Assembly (NCBI GenBank): GCA_001586965.3
Contig: LUCW03000617.1
Location: 1-62,500, forward strand
Origin: Sphaeroforma sirkka
Lineage: Eukaryota; Opisthokonta; Ichthyosporea; Ichthyophonida
DNA: 62,500 nucleotides
Reading direction: 5' to 3'
Under the pieces are notes generated by a model. The model saw only the letters and a program-made list of their open reading frames with translations. It was not told the origin of the DNA and ran no database searches. Below, piece after piece: positions 44,969 to 62,500 of this stretch; the stretch's first letter is position 1, and every line of letters begins with the position of its first letter. A program made the position numbers and the translations under genes.

Positions 44969-45614
44969 CGAGGGGAGAGTTGACTTGTCCCGAGAACGTG
45001 ACCGGAACATCGGAAGTTCCCAGTTCTGTTCTCTTGTGTGCACTATTTTTTTTATATGATGTATATCACAAGGCCACCCACTATTACTATAGAAATGGTC
45101 ACTACATATCGATAAAAATTATCCAGACAAAAACCAGATATATTCGTTTTTTGGGCCCAGAAACAGTTTAGGCTTCTAATTATCCAGGTGCTCAGAATTT
45201 GGTTGCCTGGACCATGGCTGGACAGATTATTTCTTGTCTGAAAAAGGGGGGGGGGTTTATATTAAAAAACAATACAACACAGAAGGCTATGTTTGTATTT
45301 TTAAATACATATGCCCACTGTATGCATTTATTGATTTTTCTAATATCGCACAATGCTGAACCAGTGAACTTTTGAAGTGAGTGAACGTCAACTGCCTGTC
45401 ATCTTGTCAAGAGTCGACAGTAATTGTACTAAATGCCACTGCCACTGGCCCCCTGTGGCACACTAGCTCCACTCTGGCCGTCCCTTCTACAGACTAGCGA
45501 GAGAGTGTGACTCATGCTTATGCGAATCATTCTTCATGTTTTCTGTGTGTGATAAATATCTGATAAAGGTCATATGTCGAGATTAAGTAAACTGTTACGT
45601 ACAGAGCAGCAGCC
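44969..45614. other. Intergenic upstream of the hydroxylase gene
   Basis: No gene recognised. A poly-G tract lies near 45246-45255. It must hold the promoter of the gene at 45615; no motif stood out. Confidence 0.4.
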
Positions 45615-46679
45615 ATGGCGGTGGACATGCACGATGGTACCCAACCGCTCTCCCAATACCATAGCAACCTTAAGAAAGGAGGCAACATGGTTGGTGACGC
45701 TGGAGACGATGGGGCGAACGTGACCCTTGTTACTTGGTTTATAAGGTTCTCGCTTGTGTCTTTGGCAGTGTGTTACGTATACAATCCTACGATATTAGAT
45801 GCTGCCATAGGGAACGTATGGTTACAGCTTCTAGACTCCCCTCTGTTCATGTGGGACAGCTTTGAGCCCACTGTGGCTGTACTGAGCTTTGTAGTCTTTA
45901 TATTCGCTTGGTGGCTGCATGACTTCGGTGCTCGGTTTTACTGGCACAAACTGGTGTGTGTGGTTCAGCGCTATGTGGGGAAGGGAAGCACAGGCCTGGA
46001 CAACTTATGTGTATCCACGAGCGATAGGACTGCTACGAAACGAAATAGCGGGCAACGACAAAAGCGAATACCCGATGAGTTGCGACCGATGCACAAAGCA
46101 TGGCATACGCGGGCGTCCGTTCCAATGGTAGAGTACGCACAATATGCATCTATAGCTGTGATGTTCTTAGTGCCGTTGCATGCGTTTGATCTTCTGTTTC
46201 CAAGGAGACACATGCGCTTGAACAGGGTGGGAGCCCCAAGCTTTGGGCGTGTGTGCTGCGAGGTGGTCTGTGCGCTGCTATTGTATGACAGTATATTCTA
46301 CTTCTGGCATAGGTTCATGCACAGCGATGCGAGAGTGTATCGAATCGTCCACGCAGTTCACCACAAATACACCAGTCCTATCACGGCCAGAGAAACCATC
46401 AGGTTATCTGCAGTCGAATTGTGGGTCGATAGTATAATCTCTGTCGTAGCTCTGAACGTCTTGTTCTGCCATCCTCTGAGCAGATGTACATTCAATGTGG
46501 TGATCGTCTACTTGCTCACTGAGCTGCATTGTGGCTGTGACTACCCCTGGATGCCCCATAATGTGGTACCTTTCAACCTGGTCACTGGGCCAAAAATACA
46601 TGGCAAACACCACAGACTTCCCAATAGGGCTTTCGCCAAGTTCTTCACTCACTGGGATTCGTGGTTGAGCACGGCGTGA
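45615..46679 (+). CDS. Fatty acid hydroxylase superfamily protein (cholesterol-25-hydroxylase/C4-methylsterol-oxidase type)
   Basis: 354 residues in one exon; ATG 45615 is preceded by GCAGCAGCC. Membrane segments lie around FIRFSLVSLAVCYVY, AVLSFVVFIFAWWL, IAVMFLVPLHAFDLLF, VVCALLLYDSIFYF and IISVVALNVLFC. The three di-iron His clusters of the superfamily are present: WHRFMH (HxxxH), HAVHHKY (HxxHH) and HGKHHRL (HxxHH) near the C-terminus, plus an upstream His pair (LHDFGARFYWH). These ER-membrane enzymes use O2 and electrons from cytochrome b5 or P450 reductase to hydroxylate lipids or sterols. The close resemblance of the cluster spacing to CH25H-like enzymes suggests a sterol or fatty alcohol substrate, not provable here. 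A Lys/Arg-rich loop (about residues 130-160) is unusually long. Confidence 0.85.
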   Translation: MAVDMHDGTQPLSQYHSNLKKGGNMVGDAGDDGANVTLVTWFIRFSLVSLAVCYVYNPTILDAAIGNVWLQLLDSPLFMWDSFEPTVAVLSFVVFIFAWWLHDFGARFYWHKLVCVVQRYVGKGSTGLDNLCVSTSDRTATKRNSGQRQKRIPDELRPMHKAWHTRASVPMVEYAQYASIAVMFLVPLHAFDLLFPRRHMRLNRVGAPSFGRVCCEVVCALLLYDSIFYFWHRFMHSDARVYRIVHAVHHKYTSPITARETIRLSAVELWVDSIISVVALNVLFCHPLSRCTFNVVIVYLLTELHCGCDYPWMPHNVVPFNLVTGPKIHGKHHRLPNRAFAKFFTHWDSWLSTA

Positions 46680-46742
46680 GCAATGCATTCGATGAGAAAA
46701 GTGTACCTGATTCACACACAACTAAATTGTTTAGACAACTAG

Positions 46743-47075
46743 CTAATCCTTAAATTCAACACAGTCTATTGCACTCTCTTGATTGTAAAGTTTGTTCGTG
46801 GGCGTCAGTAGGTTCGACGGCATATGCCTTCTGAATAGCACCACTTGTCGCATGTATATAGCGCACATGTACGCAGATAACTAAGCCTACTAAGTGCAGC
46901 ACAATCTAATCCTTATATACAACACAGTCTATTGCACTCTCTTGATGGTAAAGTTTGTTCGTTCTTGGTGTGCTTTCGTATGACGAAGTGGGCGTTAGTA
47001 GGTTCGACGGCATATGCCTTCTGAACAGCATCACTTGTCGCGTGTATATGGCGCATACGATTGTCATTTGTCGAT
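46743..47075 (+). repeat. Direct duplication of about 140-165 bp
   Basis: 46743-46880 and 46908-47075 share ACACAGTCTATTGCACTCTC, TAAAGTTTGTTCGT, TAGGTTCGACGGCATATGCC and CACTTGTCGC; the second copy has a 25-bp insertion. No coding content recognised. Confidence 0.8.
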
Positions 47076-47304
47076 GCAGATAATTTCGTTCAGATATTAT
47101 TCGTTGCATGCTCATTAACATCCAACGTGAGATGCATTTTAGCTTTGGCCAGTACTTGTGCTGTGTGCATTCGCATGCCTATTGCGGGCAAACTGTTGTG
47201 AAACGATAAGGGCTGATGCACAACCCTACAATTGACAGAAATCTACCTGAAACCATACAGACTTGGCACTTCCACGCAGTACTTGGTTTTTTTTTTGCCT
47301 CTGC

Positions 47305-48890
47305 GAGCGTATGTATTTAGCATTTCTTGATGAGCGTATGTATGCAGCATTCCGTTATGAACGCATGTATGTTGCATTTATTTATGAGCGTATGTATGTA
47401 GCATTCCTTTATGAGCGTATGTATGTAGCATTCCTATATGAGCGTATGTATGTAGCATTCCTTATGAGCGTATGTATGTAGCATTACTTTATGAGGGTGT
47501 GTATGTATCATTCCTTTATGAACTTATGTATGTAGCATTCCTTTCGGAGCGTATGTATATAACATTCCTTTATGAGCGTATGTATATAGCATTTCTTCAC
47601 TAGCGTATGTATGTTGCATTTCTTTATGAGCGTATGTATGTTGCATTTCTTTATAAGCGCATGTGTGTAATTTTTTTTATGAGCGTATGTATGTAGAATT
47701 TTTTTATGAGCGTATGTATGTTGCATTTCTATATGATCATATGTATGTTGCATTTCTTTATGAGCGTATGTATGTAGCATTCCTTTATGAGCATATGTAT
47801 GTAGCATTCCTTTATGAGCATATGTATGTAGCGTTTCCTTTATGGGCATATGTATGTAGCATTTCCTTTATGAGGCGCATGTATGTAGCACTTCTTCATT
47901 AGCGTATGTATGTAGTATTTCTTCATGAGCGTATGCATATTACATTCCTTTATGATGCATGTATGTAGCATCCCTTTATGAGCTGCATGTATGTATGAAT
48001 TCCTTTATGAGCGTATGTATATAGCATTTCTTCATTAACGTATGTATGTTGCATTTCTTTATGAGCGTATATATGTAGCATTCCTTTATGAGCATAGGTA
48101 TGTAGCATTCCTTTATGAGCATATGTATGTAGCATTCCTTTATGAGCGTATATATGTAGCATTCCTTTATGAGCATATGTATGTAACATTCCTTTATGAG
48201 CTGTATGTATTTAGCGTTCCCTTTATGAGCTGTAATGTATGTAGCATTCCTTTATGATAGTATGTATATAGCATTCTTTTATGAACGTATTTATGTAGCA
48301 TTTCTTTCGGAGCGTATGGATGTTGCACTCCTTTATGAGCGTATGTATGTAGCATTCCTTTATGAGCGTATGTATGTAGCATTCCTTTGTGAGAGTATGC
48401 AAGTTGTATTCCTTATGAGCGTATGTATGTATTTTTTTTTTTGAGTGTATGTATATAGAATTCCTTTATGAACGAATGTATGTAGCATTCCTTTATGAGC
48501 GTATGTATGTATCATTCCTTTATGAGCGTATGTATGTAGCATTCCTTTATGAACGTATGTATGTATCATTCCTTTCGGAGCGTATGTATGCTGCATTTCT
48601 TTATGAGCGTATGTATGTAGCATTTCTTTATGAGCGTGTGTATGTAGTTTTTCTTTATGAGCATATGTATGTAGCATTCCTTCATGAGCGTATGTATGTA
48701 GCATTCCTTCATGAGCGTATGTATGTAGCATTCCTTTATGAGCGTATGTGTGTAGCACTACTTTATACGTATGTATGTAGCATTCCTTTGTGAGCGTATG
48801 TATGTAACATTTTTTTATGAGCGTATGTATGTAGAATTCCTTTATGAGCTTCGTATGTAGCATTTCTTGATGAGCGTATGTATGTAGCCT
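47305..48890 (+). repeat. 27-bp minisatellite
   Basis: About 55-58 units of TTTATGAGCGTATGTATGTAGCATTCC, mostly 27 bp with single-base indels. Because 27 is a multiple of three, frames on both strands stay open (YERMYVAFL on +, HTYAHKGML on -) but change frame at each indel. Not a gene. Confidence 0.95.
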
Positions 48891-49809
48891 GCGTAATCCG
48901 TTCTAAACCCATTGGCTGGCGCGAAGTTTCCGAGTTAGGGGTACCTAAATTCCTACATCGTTGAAATGCTGCATGCACATGCCTGTGTACACGTAACTGT
49001 GTAACGCGTTCAGGTGTGACGAATAAGAGAGCACAAACTGTGAGGTGAGTTGTGCATGCGTTGTGTGGACTCCACGCCATACACCACACAGGCAGTTACA
49101 GGCGGCTACACAAGCCGAGGCTGGTCGCACGGGTTGTTGCGGGTAAAAGCACTACATGGAACATCAACTGCCCCCGGACAGCACACGACACGGACATGTC
49201 GTTTGGCTTGACTAACCGTCTGAATAGACTAACCGCATGTCAATTGCATGGGCTATGGCACACACGCGAGAGAAACCAACAGTCGCTGTGTTGAACACTC
49301 GAAGGGTGTTCCCAGCGTACTATTACGCCCTTCTGTTAGTAGGGTTGTTGATTGTATTAGAATGTAACGGAGAGTTATTACAACAGTTTACCCAATTTAC
49401 AGTAAGGAGAGAACACATGATCACAGATATGTATAGGAAGTAGGATGGAACAACAAAAAAAAACGGAGGATGTTTTGGAGACGCCAAAGCGCATAATCAC
49501 TCAGGTCCGCCCTAAAGGTCTTGTAAAAAAATTCTGCGTTTCCCCATCTCCATTCAAAGGGGGGGGGAGGTAAGACGTAAATAACCAGTGTTGTATTGCC
49601 TGAACGTTACTTACTTAGCTTCTTACTTAAAGTTCTTGGCAGACATAGTGTGTATTTCAGCCTATGCATCCCCAACCGGCTAGTATGAACGTCAATCAGG
49701 CATAGCTATCATAAACTACAGCAACCAACTAGTTACAAGTCTCGCCTGAACCGCCCAAACACTATACAAAACGATCTTCAGAACGGCCAGAGAGGCTCTA
49801 CTCAAGGTA
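48891..49809. other. Intergenic, no gene recognised
   Basis: Mixed composition with only short frames. A poly-G tract lies near 49559-49568. Confidence 0.4.
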
Positions 49810-50001
49810 ATATATATATATACGTATAATATACATATATATAATATACATATACATATATTGTATATATATGTATATAAATATTTATATATATATAATA
49901 TACATATACATGTATATATATATTTATTTATGATATATATATATATATGTATATGTACATATATATGTATATATATGTATATATATATATATGTACATGC
50001 G

Positions 50002-50033
<32 letters not shown>

Positions 50034-50035
50034 CA
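49810..50035. repeat. TA/TACA microsatellite
   Basis: Interrupted TA and TATACA tracts. Lies downstream of the lipoamide dehydrogenase gene. Confidence 0.9.
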
Positions 50036-50232
50036 TAAATAGTGTATGCCATCCCGTACTGAATACACAGCATACGCCATCAAAGCCCTTAAACATGGTC
50101 GAATAAAAACTTTATTTACCAAAACTCCGCACCTCTGTGCACACCTCTCCCGCCCCATACACGCACATTTATCCTTAGACTAGAGAAAGCCTCATAGCCA
50201 TATAAGCCTCATAGACCCCCGTGTACTATATA

Positions 50233-56513
<6,281 letters not shown>

Positions 56514-56539
56514 GGTTTTTAAATACATAGATAAACATG

Positions 56540-56680
56540 GGGTGAGTGTGTGTGCAAGCTTACATATGGTTAAATACATACAAACATACGGGTGAGTGTG
56601 TCTACAAGCTTAGGATATGGTCAATAGAAACATACATACAAACATACGGGTGAGTATGTCTACAAGCTTATAGATGGTTA
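56540..56680. repeat. Short tandem repeats upstream of DLD
   Basis: Three units containing AAACATACGGGTGAGT and TCTACAAGCTTA, just upstream of the DLD start on -. They may overlap the promoter. Confidence 0.6.
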
Positions 56681-56859
56681 GAGGGATGTCCTTGAAGCCA
56701 ATTTAATGTTACAACTGCGATGCCTATATTCGTCTCTCTCGTGATAGAAGAAGCAAGGTATAGACATGCATGCAACCTACCAGTTATCAGTATAGGTATA
56801 TAGATATTAAGTGTATATTGAACAACGTAATTACCTTCTACCAAACTCCAACTTTATCT

Positions 56860-57076
56860 ATATATACAATGTTTCCCTATGTGCATGTGTGTATATATGG
56901 TAACATATATGTGCGCTATACATACACATAACATATATAGATATATAGATATGTGTGTGTGTATGTATGAACAGACATAATATATATACACACATACACT
57001 CATACACACACACTCTCTCTATAATATACATTATATACTTGTACATAATACATATATACATATTTTTATATGTATC

Positions 57077-57123
<47 letters not shown>

Positions 57124-57188
57124 ATGTATATATACATATGCGTGTATATATATATATGAGTGTGTGATATGTATGTATACTTATATAC

Positions 57189-57219
<31 letters not shown>

Positions 57220-57383
57220 CTAATTTTTTTGCATATGCATTTGTTTGATAAAACACTTTTTTATATATTTACAAGCAGGGTATTTGCAGATGCAAAGCGT
57301 GCACGCTTTTGTCCTTATGCCCATGCACACAACTGCTCTAGTGGTCCTGCACCATACAAATTAAATAACTATGGCGGTAGTTC

Positions 57384-57432
<49 letters not shown>

Positions 57433-57446
57433 TACATATTACATAC

Positions 57447-57542
<96 letters not shown>

Positions 57543-57545
57543 CAT
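56860..57545. repeat. TA, TG and CA microsatellites
   Basis: TA tracts at 57077-57098, 57195-57213, 57386-57425 and 57455-57538, TG at 57099-57122, CA near 56988-57012. Long frames encode only IYIYIY. Confidence 0.9.
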
Positions 57546-60231
57546 TACATACATACATGTTTTATAATATATGCATTCATGTAGATATGTAAGTAGGGTA
57601 GACGCAAGCAAGCGTGCAAACGCGCATATGTATGCACATGCGTGCAAATGCTTTGATGTATGCCCATACATGCAAGTGCTCTGGTGCACGTCTTTTGTCC
57701 CACAGCTGACTAACCTTGGCGGTGGCGCGTACAGATCGACTCACAAAACTCTGCATGATTGTATCCCAGGGCTGTTCTGTGGCTGTGGAGGGGCACGAAT
57801 ATCCCTATATACTATACACTACTTACGTGCGTAAATCGTAGTAACTGGGCACAGCTCACACAGTCCATTTTAAGACCCACCGCTGACCAGTGACTACAGC
57901 CTGAGCTACGATCATTCGAGAGCATACTTGAATCTCTGTGGTCTTATTGGGTCTGTCTACATATTGTTCGATTTTCCCTCTAATTAAATAAAGACAGACA
58001 TACCTTTTAGTTTGGTACATGTGTATTTTTGTTAAGGATAATTAAATACATGTATAATTTGTTGTATATATAGCAACATCCTATACATTGAATAGTAAAA
58101 TTTGCAACAGTTCACGACACTGACTTCATGTTTGATATTATATATTGCTTTATCTTTGGTATACATCATGTCTTATTTATTGTTTATTTTAGTTTGTGTG
58201 TACTAAAAGGTATTCGTTTACGTTCCCGACCAATAAGACTTAAATCCACCTACCATATATGGATATGGCACTCTTGTACTGTACTTACCTTGGAAGTTGG
58301 TATTTAGGGTCTATAGGCTAGCTCTAAAGTTTCTACTTTTCGGGGGAGGCCTTTTTCCTGAGGGGGGCCTTAAAAATATATGACTGACACTCTGACAGCC
58401 AGGGCCTTCATAACAAAAGTACCCTCTTCTTTTGTACTTTGTTTCAGTATCTGAGAGGCGGGTTTAATATATTTACCTGCTACAGTACTTCATATTTTTC
58501 AAATACATAGACGCAAGAGACCAGTTTGCATAGACGTATAAAGACAACAAATATAACTGATAAGACAAGTATGAGTGTTTCTATTTGAGAAGGCTATGAT
58601 GAATGAGATTGTAGGGCTGGTTTTCGGGGAGAACACGGTCTTTCTGAGCGAGATTGAGGTTTCTCCTTGTGCCGCCGTGTATTGATTTGTGGTGCTGTAT
58701 ATGATGCATTTTTCTTGCTTATATCGTACATTTAAACACTTTATTTTACTGTACATAATCAAAGATTGTGTTCGTTCATATACTATGTAATCGTGTTTGA
58801 AGTACTTGACTTATCTGTTACATTAACTGTACATGGAAAACATGGTTGTACACACAACATACAAAATATTGACTCGCTCCTATCGGCGATATATCTATGT
58901 TGTATCTGTGGCCCATCACAAACAATATGATCCTCGTCCGAACAATTATATCTTATAATGAGATATCGGATTGATGCCCAATAAACTCCATAAAAAGTTC
59001 GTACAGTCCCACTGGCAACAACCTTGAGTGCACTAGTGCAGGTGACCACAGTCACCAGATCACTGGAGGCACTCCTTTCACCGGACTTCTTGTGTGAATA
59101 TCATGCAATCACTAACTAAATAAAATCGTCTCGATAACCAGCTCATAATGCGTACCAAAACGACAGTAGAATCTCGGGACAGAGCAACGCCACAAGTCGG
59201 GGTTGACATACGCAGAGTCACAACAATACCTCCGAGAGGGGAATTCGCACTTTAGTGTGGTCCTGCGGTGCCCCTTTAAGGGTTTAGGGTTTATTGTCAC
59301 TTTTAATAGAATAGCACAGTGGCATGACCCTCTGGAGAAAAAATAAAAATATACCACAACGGACTAATGTCCGTAGGGCTACAGTGGATCGCTTATTCAG
59401 TTGGTGTGGTGTTTATGTTTAGGGTCCAATTGTCACTTATTGTTCTTAACTGGCTGGCTTAGGGTTCTGGATGCAAGGTTATAGTTTAATTTAAGGCATA
59501 GTCTTTGTCTATTCAAAATCTTTGTCTAAGGACAAGTAGTGTATACAGCCGTTTAAGCTTTGCGTCAACGTATCGCCACAGAACGGCTTGAGCTGTCATG
59601 AACTGACTATTCACCCCCCTTGCCTCTTGCCTGAAGATAGCAATTACCTATGTGAGTAGTGGAGAGAGTGTACCATATCCATGTTGGGCATATGTCAAAT
59701 AGACTACTAACCCACGCGTGAGTCATGCTAAACTAGGCTGATTAATGTAATGGTGGCAAACGTGTAGCATACTCATACCGAGCGCAAGGCACGCTTACAA
59801 CTTGTCTGCTATTGTACTGTGGCCTATGCGAGGCTCAGGGATTAGGGTTTTGGGTTTAGGGTTTAAGGGTTGGGCAGAGTAGAGTAGAGGCTCTAGTTTA
59901 AATACCCACCCACCCTCTGCCGATTACGCTTCGTGAGCTCCTTTGTACCACTATGGACGGCACAGATTTGACCATTTTGCAGTGCAAAACCCTAAAACCC
60001 CAAACCTGATGCATGTTGTAACCCAACAAGCTTTCAATCACTCTAGGATTATAGCAGTTGTAGTCACATACCTTGGCACACGCACAAACACCTGTATTGA
60101 AATAGGTATTGGAATATGCACCTGGTGCTATCTATCCAACCGTTACTTCAAACCCTACTCAACCTATCCAGGCTTATGTGACCATGTTCGTTGACGGGTA
60201 TGTAGTCCATTAGTGACGCGAAATACAACGC
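57546..60231. other. Intergenic, no gene recognised, with telomere-like motifs
   Basis: Short frames only. TTTAGGG-type motifs occur at about 59278-59292 (GGGTTTAGGGTTTATTG), 59415-59425, 59838-59872 (several TTTAGGG and TTTTGGG variants in a row) and 59983-60005 (complementary strand, CCCTAAAACCCCAAACC). Confidence 0.6.
59836..60006. repeat. Interstitial telomere-like repeats
   Basis: 59836-59872 reads as about five degenerate units of (T)TTAGGG. 59983-60005 carries the complementary CCCTAAAACCCC in inverted orientation. Confidence 0.6.
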
Positions 60232-62288
60232 TCACGAATCACTGGCTACGTCCTTCATGAGTATGACTTCATCATCAAGGTCTGACCCCTCCTCGCACTC
60301 GCACTCGCCTCCGTCCCGGGTTACTGCTTGCTCATACCAGTACCACCTCAGCGCTCTCGTACCTGCCACCAACAATGATCCAATGGCAAGTACACCTACT
60401 ATCACGGCAACTGCACTGATTATTACTGTTTGGGTATGGTTTGAAGTTGTCCTCTCAGTGTGGAATGGGGCTGCACCTGCCCCGGTCTCGATTTGGGGCG
60501 CGGCATCTGCAGAGGTGTGTGGTGTGTGCAAGTCATGTTATGTCATGTCATGCGACGGGGGTTAGTGGGTGCTGCAAGTCCAGGCCCAGACATTGGGCCA
60601 AGGCGCCGACCTCACATAAGTACAGTGGACAGTAGACACCCCCAGACACAAGCCTGCACAGAAACTGTGGGCCATGGGTAGTCAGGTAACAAAGCAAGGC
60701 ACACATTGGTTGTACTACTGTGGGGCTGATGCATGTCGTAAACCACTCTGCCTATGGCATGAACCACTCTGCCTATGGCATAAACCACTTTGCCCATGAC
60801 ATAAACCACTCTGCCTGTGACATAAACCACTCTACCTATGACATAAACCACTCTGCCTACGACATAAACCACTCTAGCCACGACATACCTACATACTCTG
60901 TGCATATGCGCTCTTATATGTGCCACGCATGAAACCCGACTTAGTGAGCAGACGCAGCACACCTTGTTAGCGAAACACTCACACGCACTGCAGGTTAACT
61001 ACGCAAACAGCAGTTGTCCCATGGTCTAGGTTTAAAACAGTGACATACTTGCGTATGAGAATGTTGCATAGACTGAAATACTACATACACATACGTATAA
61101 CAATGTTACATACACTTCCGTATAACGATGTGACACATACATACGTATACCTCCAGAAGCATTGGCCGTTGCAGCCCAATCCGAGGCGACTACTGCACGC
61201 ATAAACGTGTCGTGCGTTAAGAAGGTCACCAGAGAGTCAACCGTATCACCCAACTGTTCGCGTACTCTGCCCGGGAAGGCCGTTTCCAACATATCCAGAC
61301 GATCACTGTGTGTGCAAGGAGAAGGTCATGAGAGAGCTCAGCCGAATGAGCTAAGGTAGGCGTGACAACGCGACATGCACGCAGTTGTGGTGAGAGATGT
61401 TCATATGCGCACGTGTGTGTAGTTTAAGATATGGCAGTTAGGTATAGGCATGTGTCTCTGGGGAGTGTGTATGTGTATGTCTATTGACATGGGAGTGTGA
61501 AAATGCAATACATGGGAGCGAGACTTGATTCGCTGACTAATTGCGGAAGTGTACTTGTATCAAAACATAAGCTGCACATTAAGTGGGATTAGTGTTGTTT
61601 ACTAGCTGTGGTTGGTCGTGTCTATGAATAACAATATCGGTCGCAAACAACCACCCGAGTGTATTTGGGACAGGTGAGTGGCGGGGGATACATAGTGTCT
61701 TAAGGTTTTAGGGGTTTATGGTTTTGGGGTTTTAGGGTTTTAGCGAAACAACCGCCTAAAACCCTAAAGCGGCATGTGTGCAGTGGAACATGCAGCAGGC
61801 GTACGAGTACAAAAGCGCCAGAGCTGACCATGCGAGTGTTGAAACACAAAGAGACACAGACCTCTGGCACCTGTGTGTGCTATTGAACAGTCATAAACCA
61901 GTGACACCTATGTGTGTTATTGAACAAGACATAAACCACTGACACCTATGTGTGTTATTGAACAAGACATAAACCACGGACACCTGTTTGTGTTATTGAA
62001 CAAGACATAAACCACTAACACCTGTGTGTGTTATTTGACAAACATAAACCACTTACAACTGCGTGTGCCAGATTTTCCCCCACTTCATCTCTGTGTCGCG
62101 ATCGCACGCACTGACAAGTGACGTGTTGAAACAGTCCCACATCAGTGGATTGGTTGTCTGTGAATAGCCGTCGTAGTGGTTGTGTCCGTCGATGTTGAAG
62201 TTAGTCGTCTCCACATACCCAATGGGCAGCCCTGCACACGCGAACGGTGCGTGGTCAGACCACGACCCCGTCTCGCCCCTGGGATAGC
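60232..62288 (-). CDS. M28-family zinc metallopeptidase with C-terminal membrane anchor (3' exons only)
   Basis: Exons on -: 62288-62057, 61305-61151 and 60506-60232 (TGA), with matching phases and GT-AG ends; the 5' part lies beyond the right edge. Exon A reads GETGSWSDHAPFACAGLPIGYVE and DGHNHYDGY, the SDHxPF..AGIP and final His/Asp region of M28 aminopeptidase and carboxypeptidase-like enzymes, which bind two zinc ions. KIWHTQ continues over the junction into FDRLDMLE. Exon C has a polar stalk, one transmembrane helix (VIISAVAVIVGVLAIGSLLVAG) and a Cys/Glu/Asp-rich tail (GGECECEEGSDLDDE). This indicates a type I membrane enzyme of the vacuole, endosome or surface with a lumenal catalytic domain. 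The exact M28 subfamily is unknown. Confidence 0.8.
60731..60885 (+). repeat. 21-bp tandem repeat in the peptidase intron
   Basis: About seven units of CATAAACCACTCTGCCTATGA. Being a multiple of three it gives long open frames on both strands (MNHSAYGIN on +, VVYVIGR on -) that are not genes. Confidence 0.9.
61700..61770. repeat. Telomere-like repeats in the peptidase intron
   Basis: GTTTTAGGGG, GGTTTTGGGG and TTTTAGGGTTTTAG in a row, followed after a short spacer by CCTAAAACCCTAAAG on the opposite strand, forming an imperfect inverted repeat. Confidence 0.6.
61862..62050 (+). repeat. 38-bp tandem repeat next to exon A of the peptidase gene
   Basis: About five units of TGTGTGTTATTGAACAAG..ACATAAACCACTGACACC. 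The last unit borders the exon A donor; the shared word CATAAACCACT also occurs in the 21-bp repeat at 60731. Confidence 0.85.
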
Positions 62289-62297
62289 CTGTGGGAT

Positions 62298-62355
<58 letters not shown>

Positions 62356-62500
62356 CGTATGAGTGAGTGAGTTTGAGTGTGTGGGAGTGTGAGGTTGGCG
62401 CATACAGTTGAGGGAAACCCCTGGAGGTACAGGCATTTTCTGTAGGGCTGTATCTACATGTATAAAAATAGTATGATCCGATACAGATCATATCTACGGC
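62289..62500. repeat. TA/TG microsatellite and right edge
   Basis: (TA)n then (TG)n at 62297-62356, presumed intron of the peptidase gene. No exon recognised up to the edge. Confidence 0.7.

Noticed and set aside
47305-48890. CRISPR-like array
   Set aside because: Units are directly adjacent 27-mers without unique spacers, and the genome is eukaryotic.
47263-49089. Frames such as YERMYVAF and HTYAHKGM repeats up to 167 codons
   Set aside because: Products of the 27-bp minisatellite in all frames; they change frame at each indel.

Overview
This is a eukaryotic nuclear window. Its genes carry GT-AG spliceosomal introns of a few hundred bases to about 1.2 kb. It also holds long AT, GT and TATG simple repeats, minisatellites, a multi-domain LTR retrotransposon and single-gene neighbourhoods without operons. 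A mitochondrial lipoamide dehydrogenase, a SMIM14-like protein (a family best known from animals), 7TM proteins and a possible giant-virus-derived island point to a unicellular relative of animals, such as an ichthyosporean. That placement is inference.

Layout. 0-11 kb: two paralogous short-chain dehydrogenase genes on +, the first lacking its 5' exons in this window and the second complete with five exons. Between them on - lie the exons of a 7TM-like gene. 11-14 kb: a 45/51-bp minisatellite and apparently empty DNA. 14-16 kb: a SMIM14-like gene (-), an unknown membrane ORF and a PIF1-helicase-like fragment. 16-18 kb: simple repeats. 19-21.4 kb: a two-exon 7TM gene (-). 22-24 kb: a 1-kb tandem duplication. 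25.5-34 kb: an XPG/EXO1-type nuclease pseudogene split by a decayed Ty3/gypsy-like retrotransposon. 34-36 kb: debris, very long (TA)n/(GT)n and a run of short perfect palindromes.

36.1-41.8 kb is the most unusual part. It is a relatively GC-rich, intron-poor island bounded by imperfect inverted repeats built from a 28-bp unit, with an exact 10-bp direct repeat just outside both ends. Inside are an ankyrin-like protein, an acidic-N-terminal protein, a 34-residue membrane peptide, an S74 chaperone-domain fragment of tail-fibre type and a RING-finger protein. This gene content is typical of nucleocytoplasmic large DNA viruses, so I read it as a mobilised or endogenised giant-virus segment. No transposase or integrase is visible in it.

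42-45 kb: a second, internally inverted copy of the retrotransposon. 45.6 kb: a single-exon fatty-acid-hydroxylase/sterol-oxidase family gene (+). 47.3-48.9 kb: a 27-bp minisatellite. 50.2-56.5 kb: a complete nine-exon dihydrolipoamide dehydrogenase gene (-). 60.2-62.3 kb: the 3' exons of an M28-family metallopeptidase with a C-terminal membrane anchor (-), running off the right edge. Telomere-like (TTTAGGG-type) motifs are scattered from 59 to 62 kb.

The host genes are metabolic and membrane housekeeping genes with no evident shared pathway. The interesting organisation lies in the mobile and virus-like material from 25 to 45 kb. All calls come from reading the sequence; no database search was possible.
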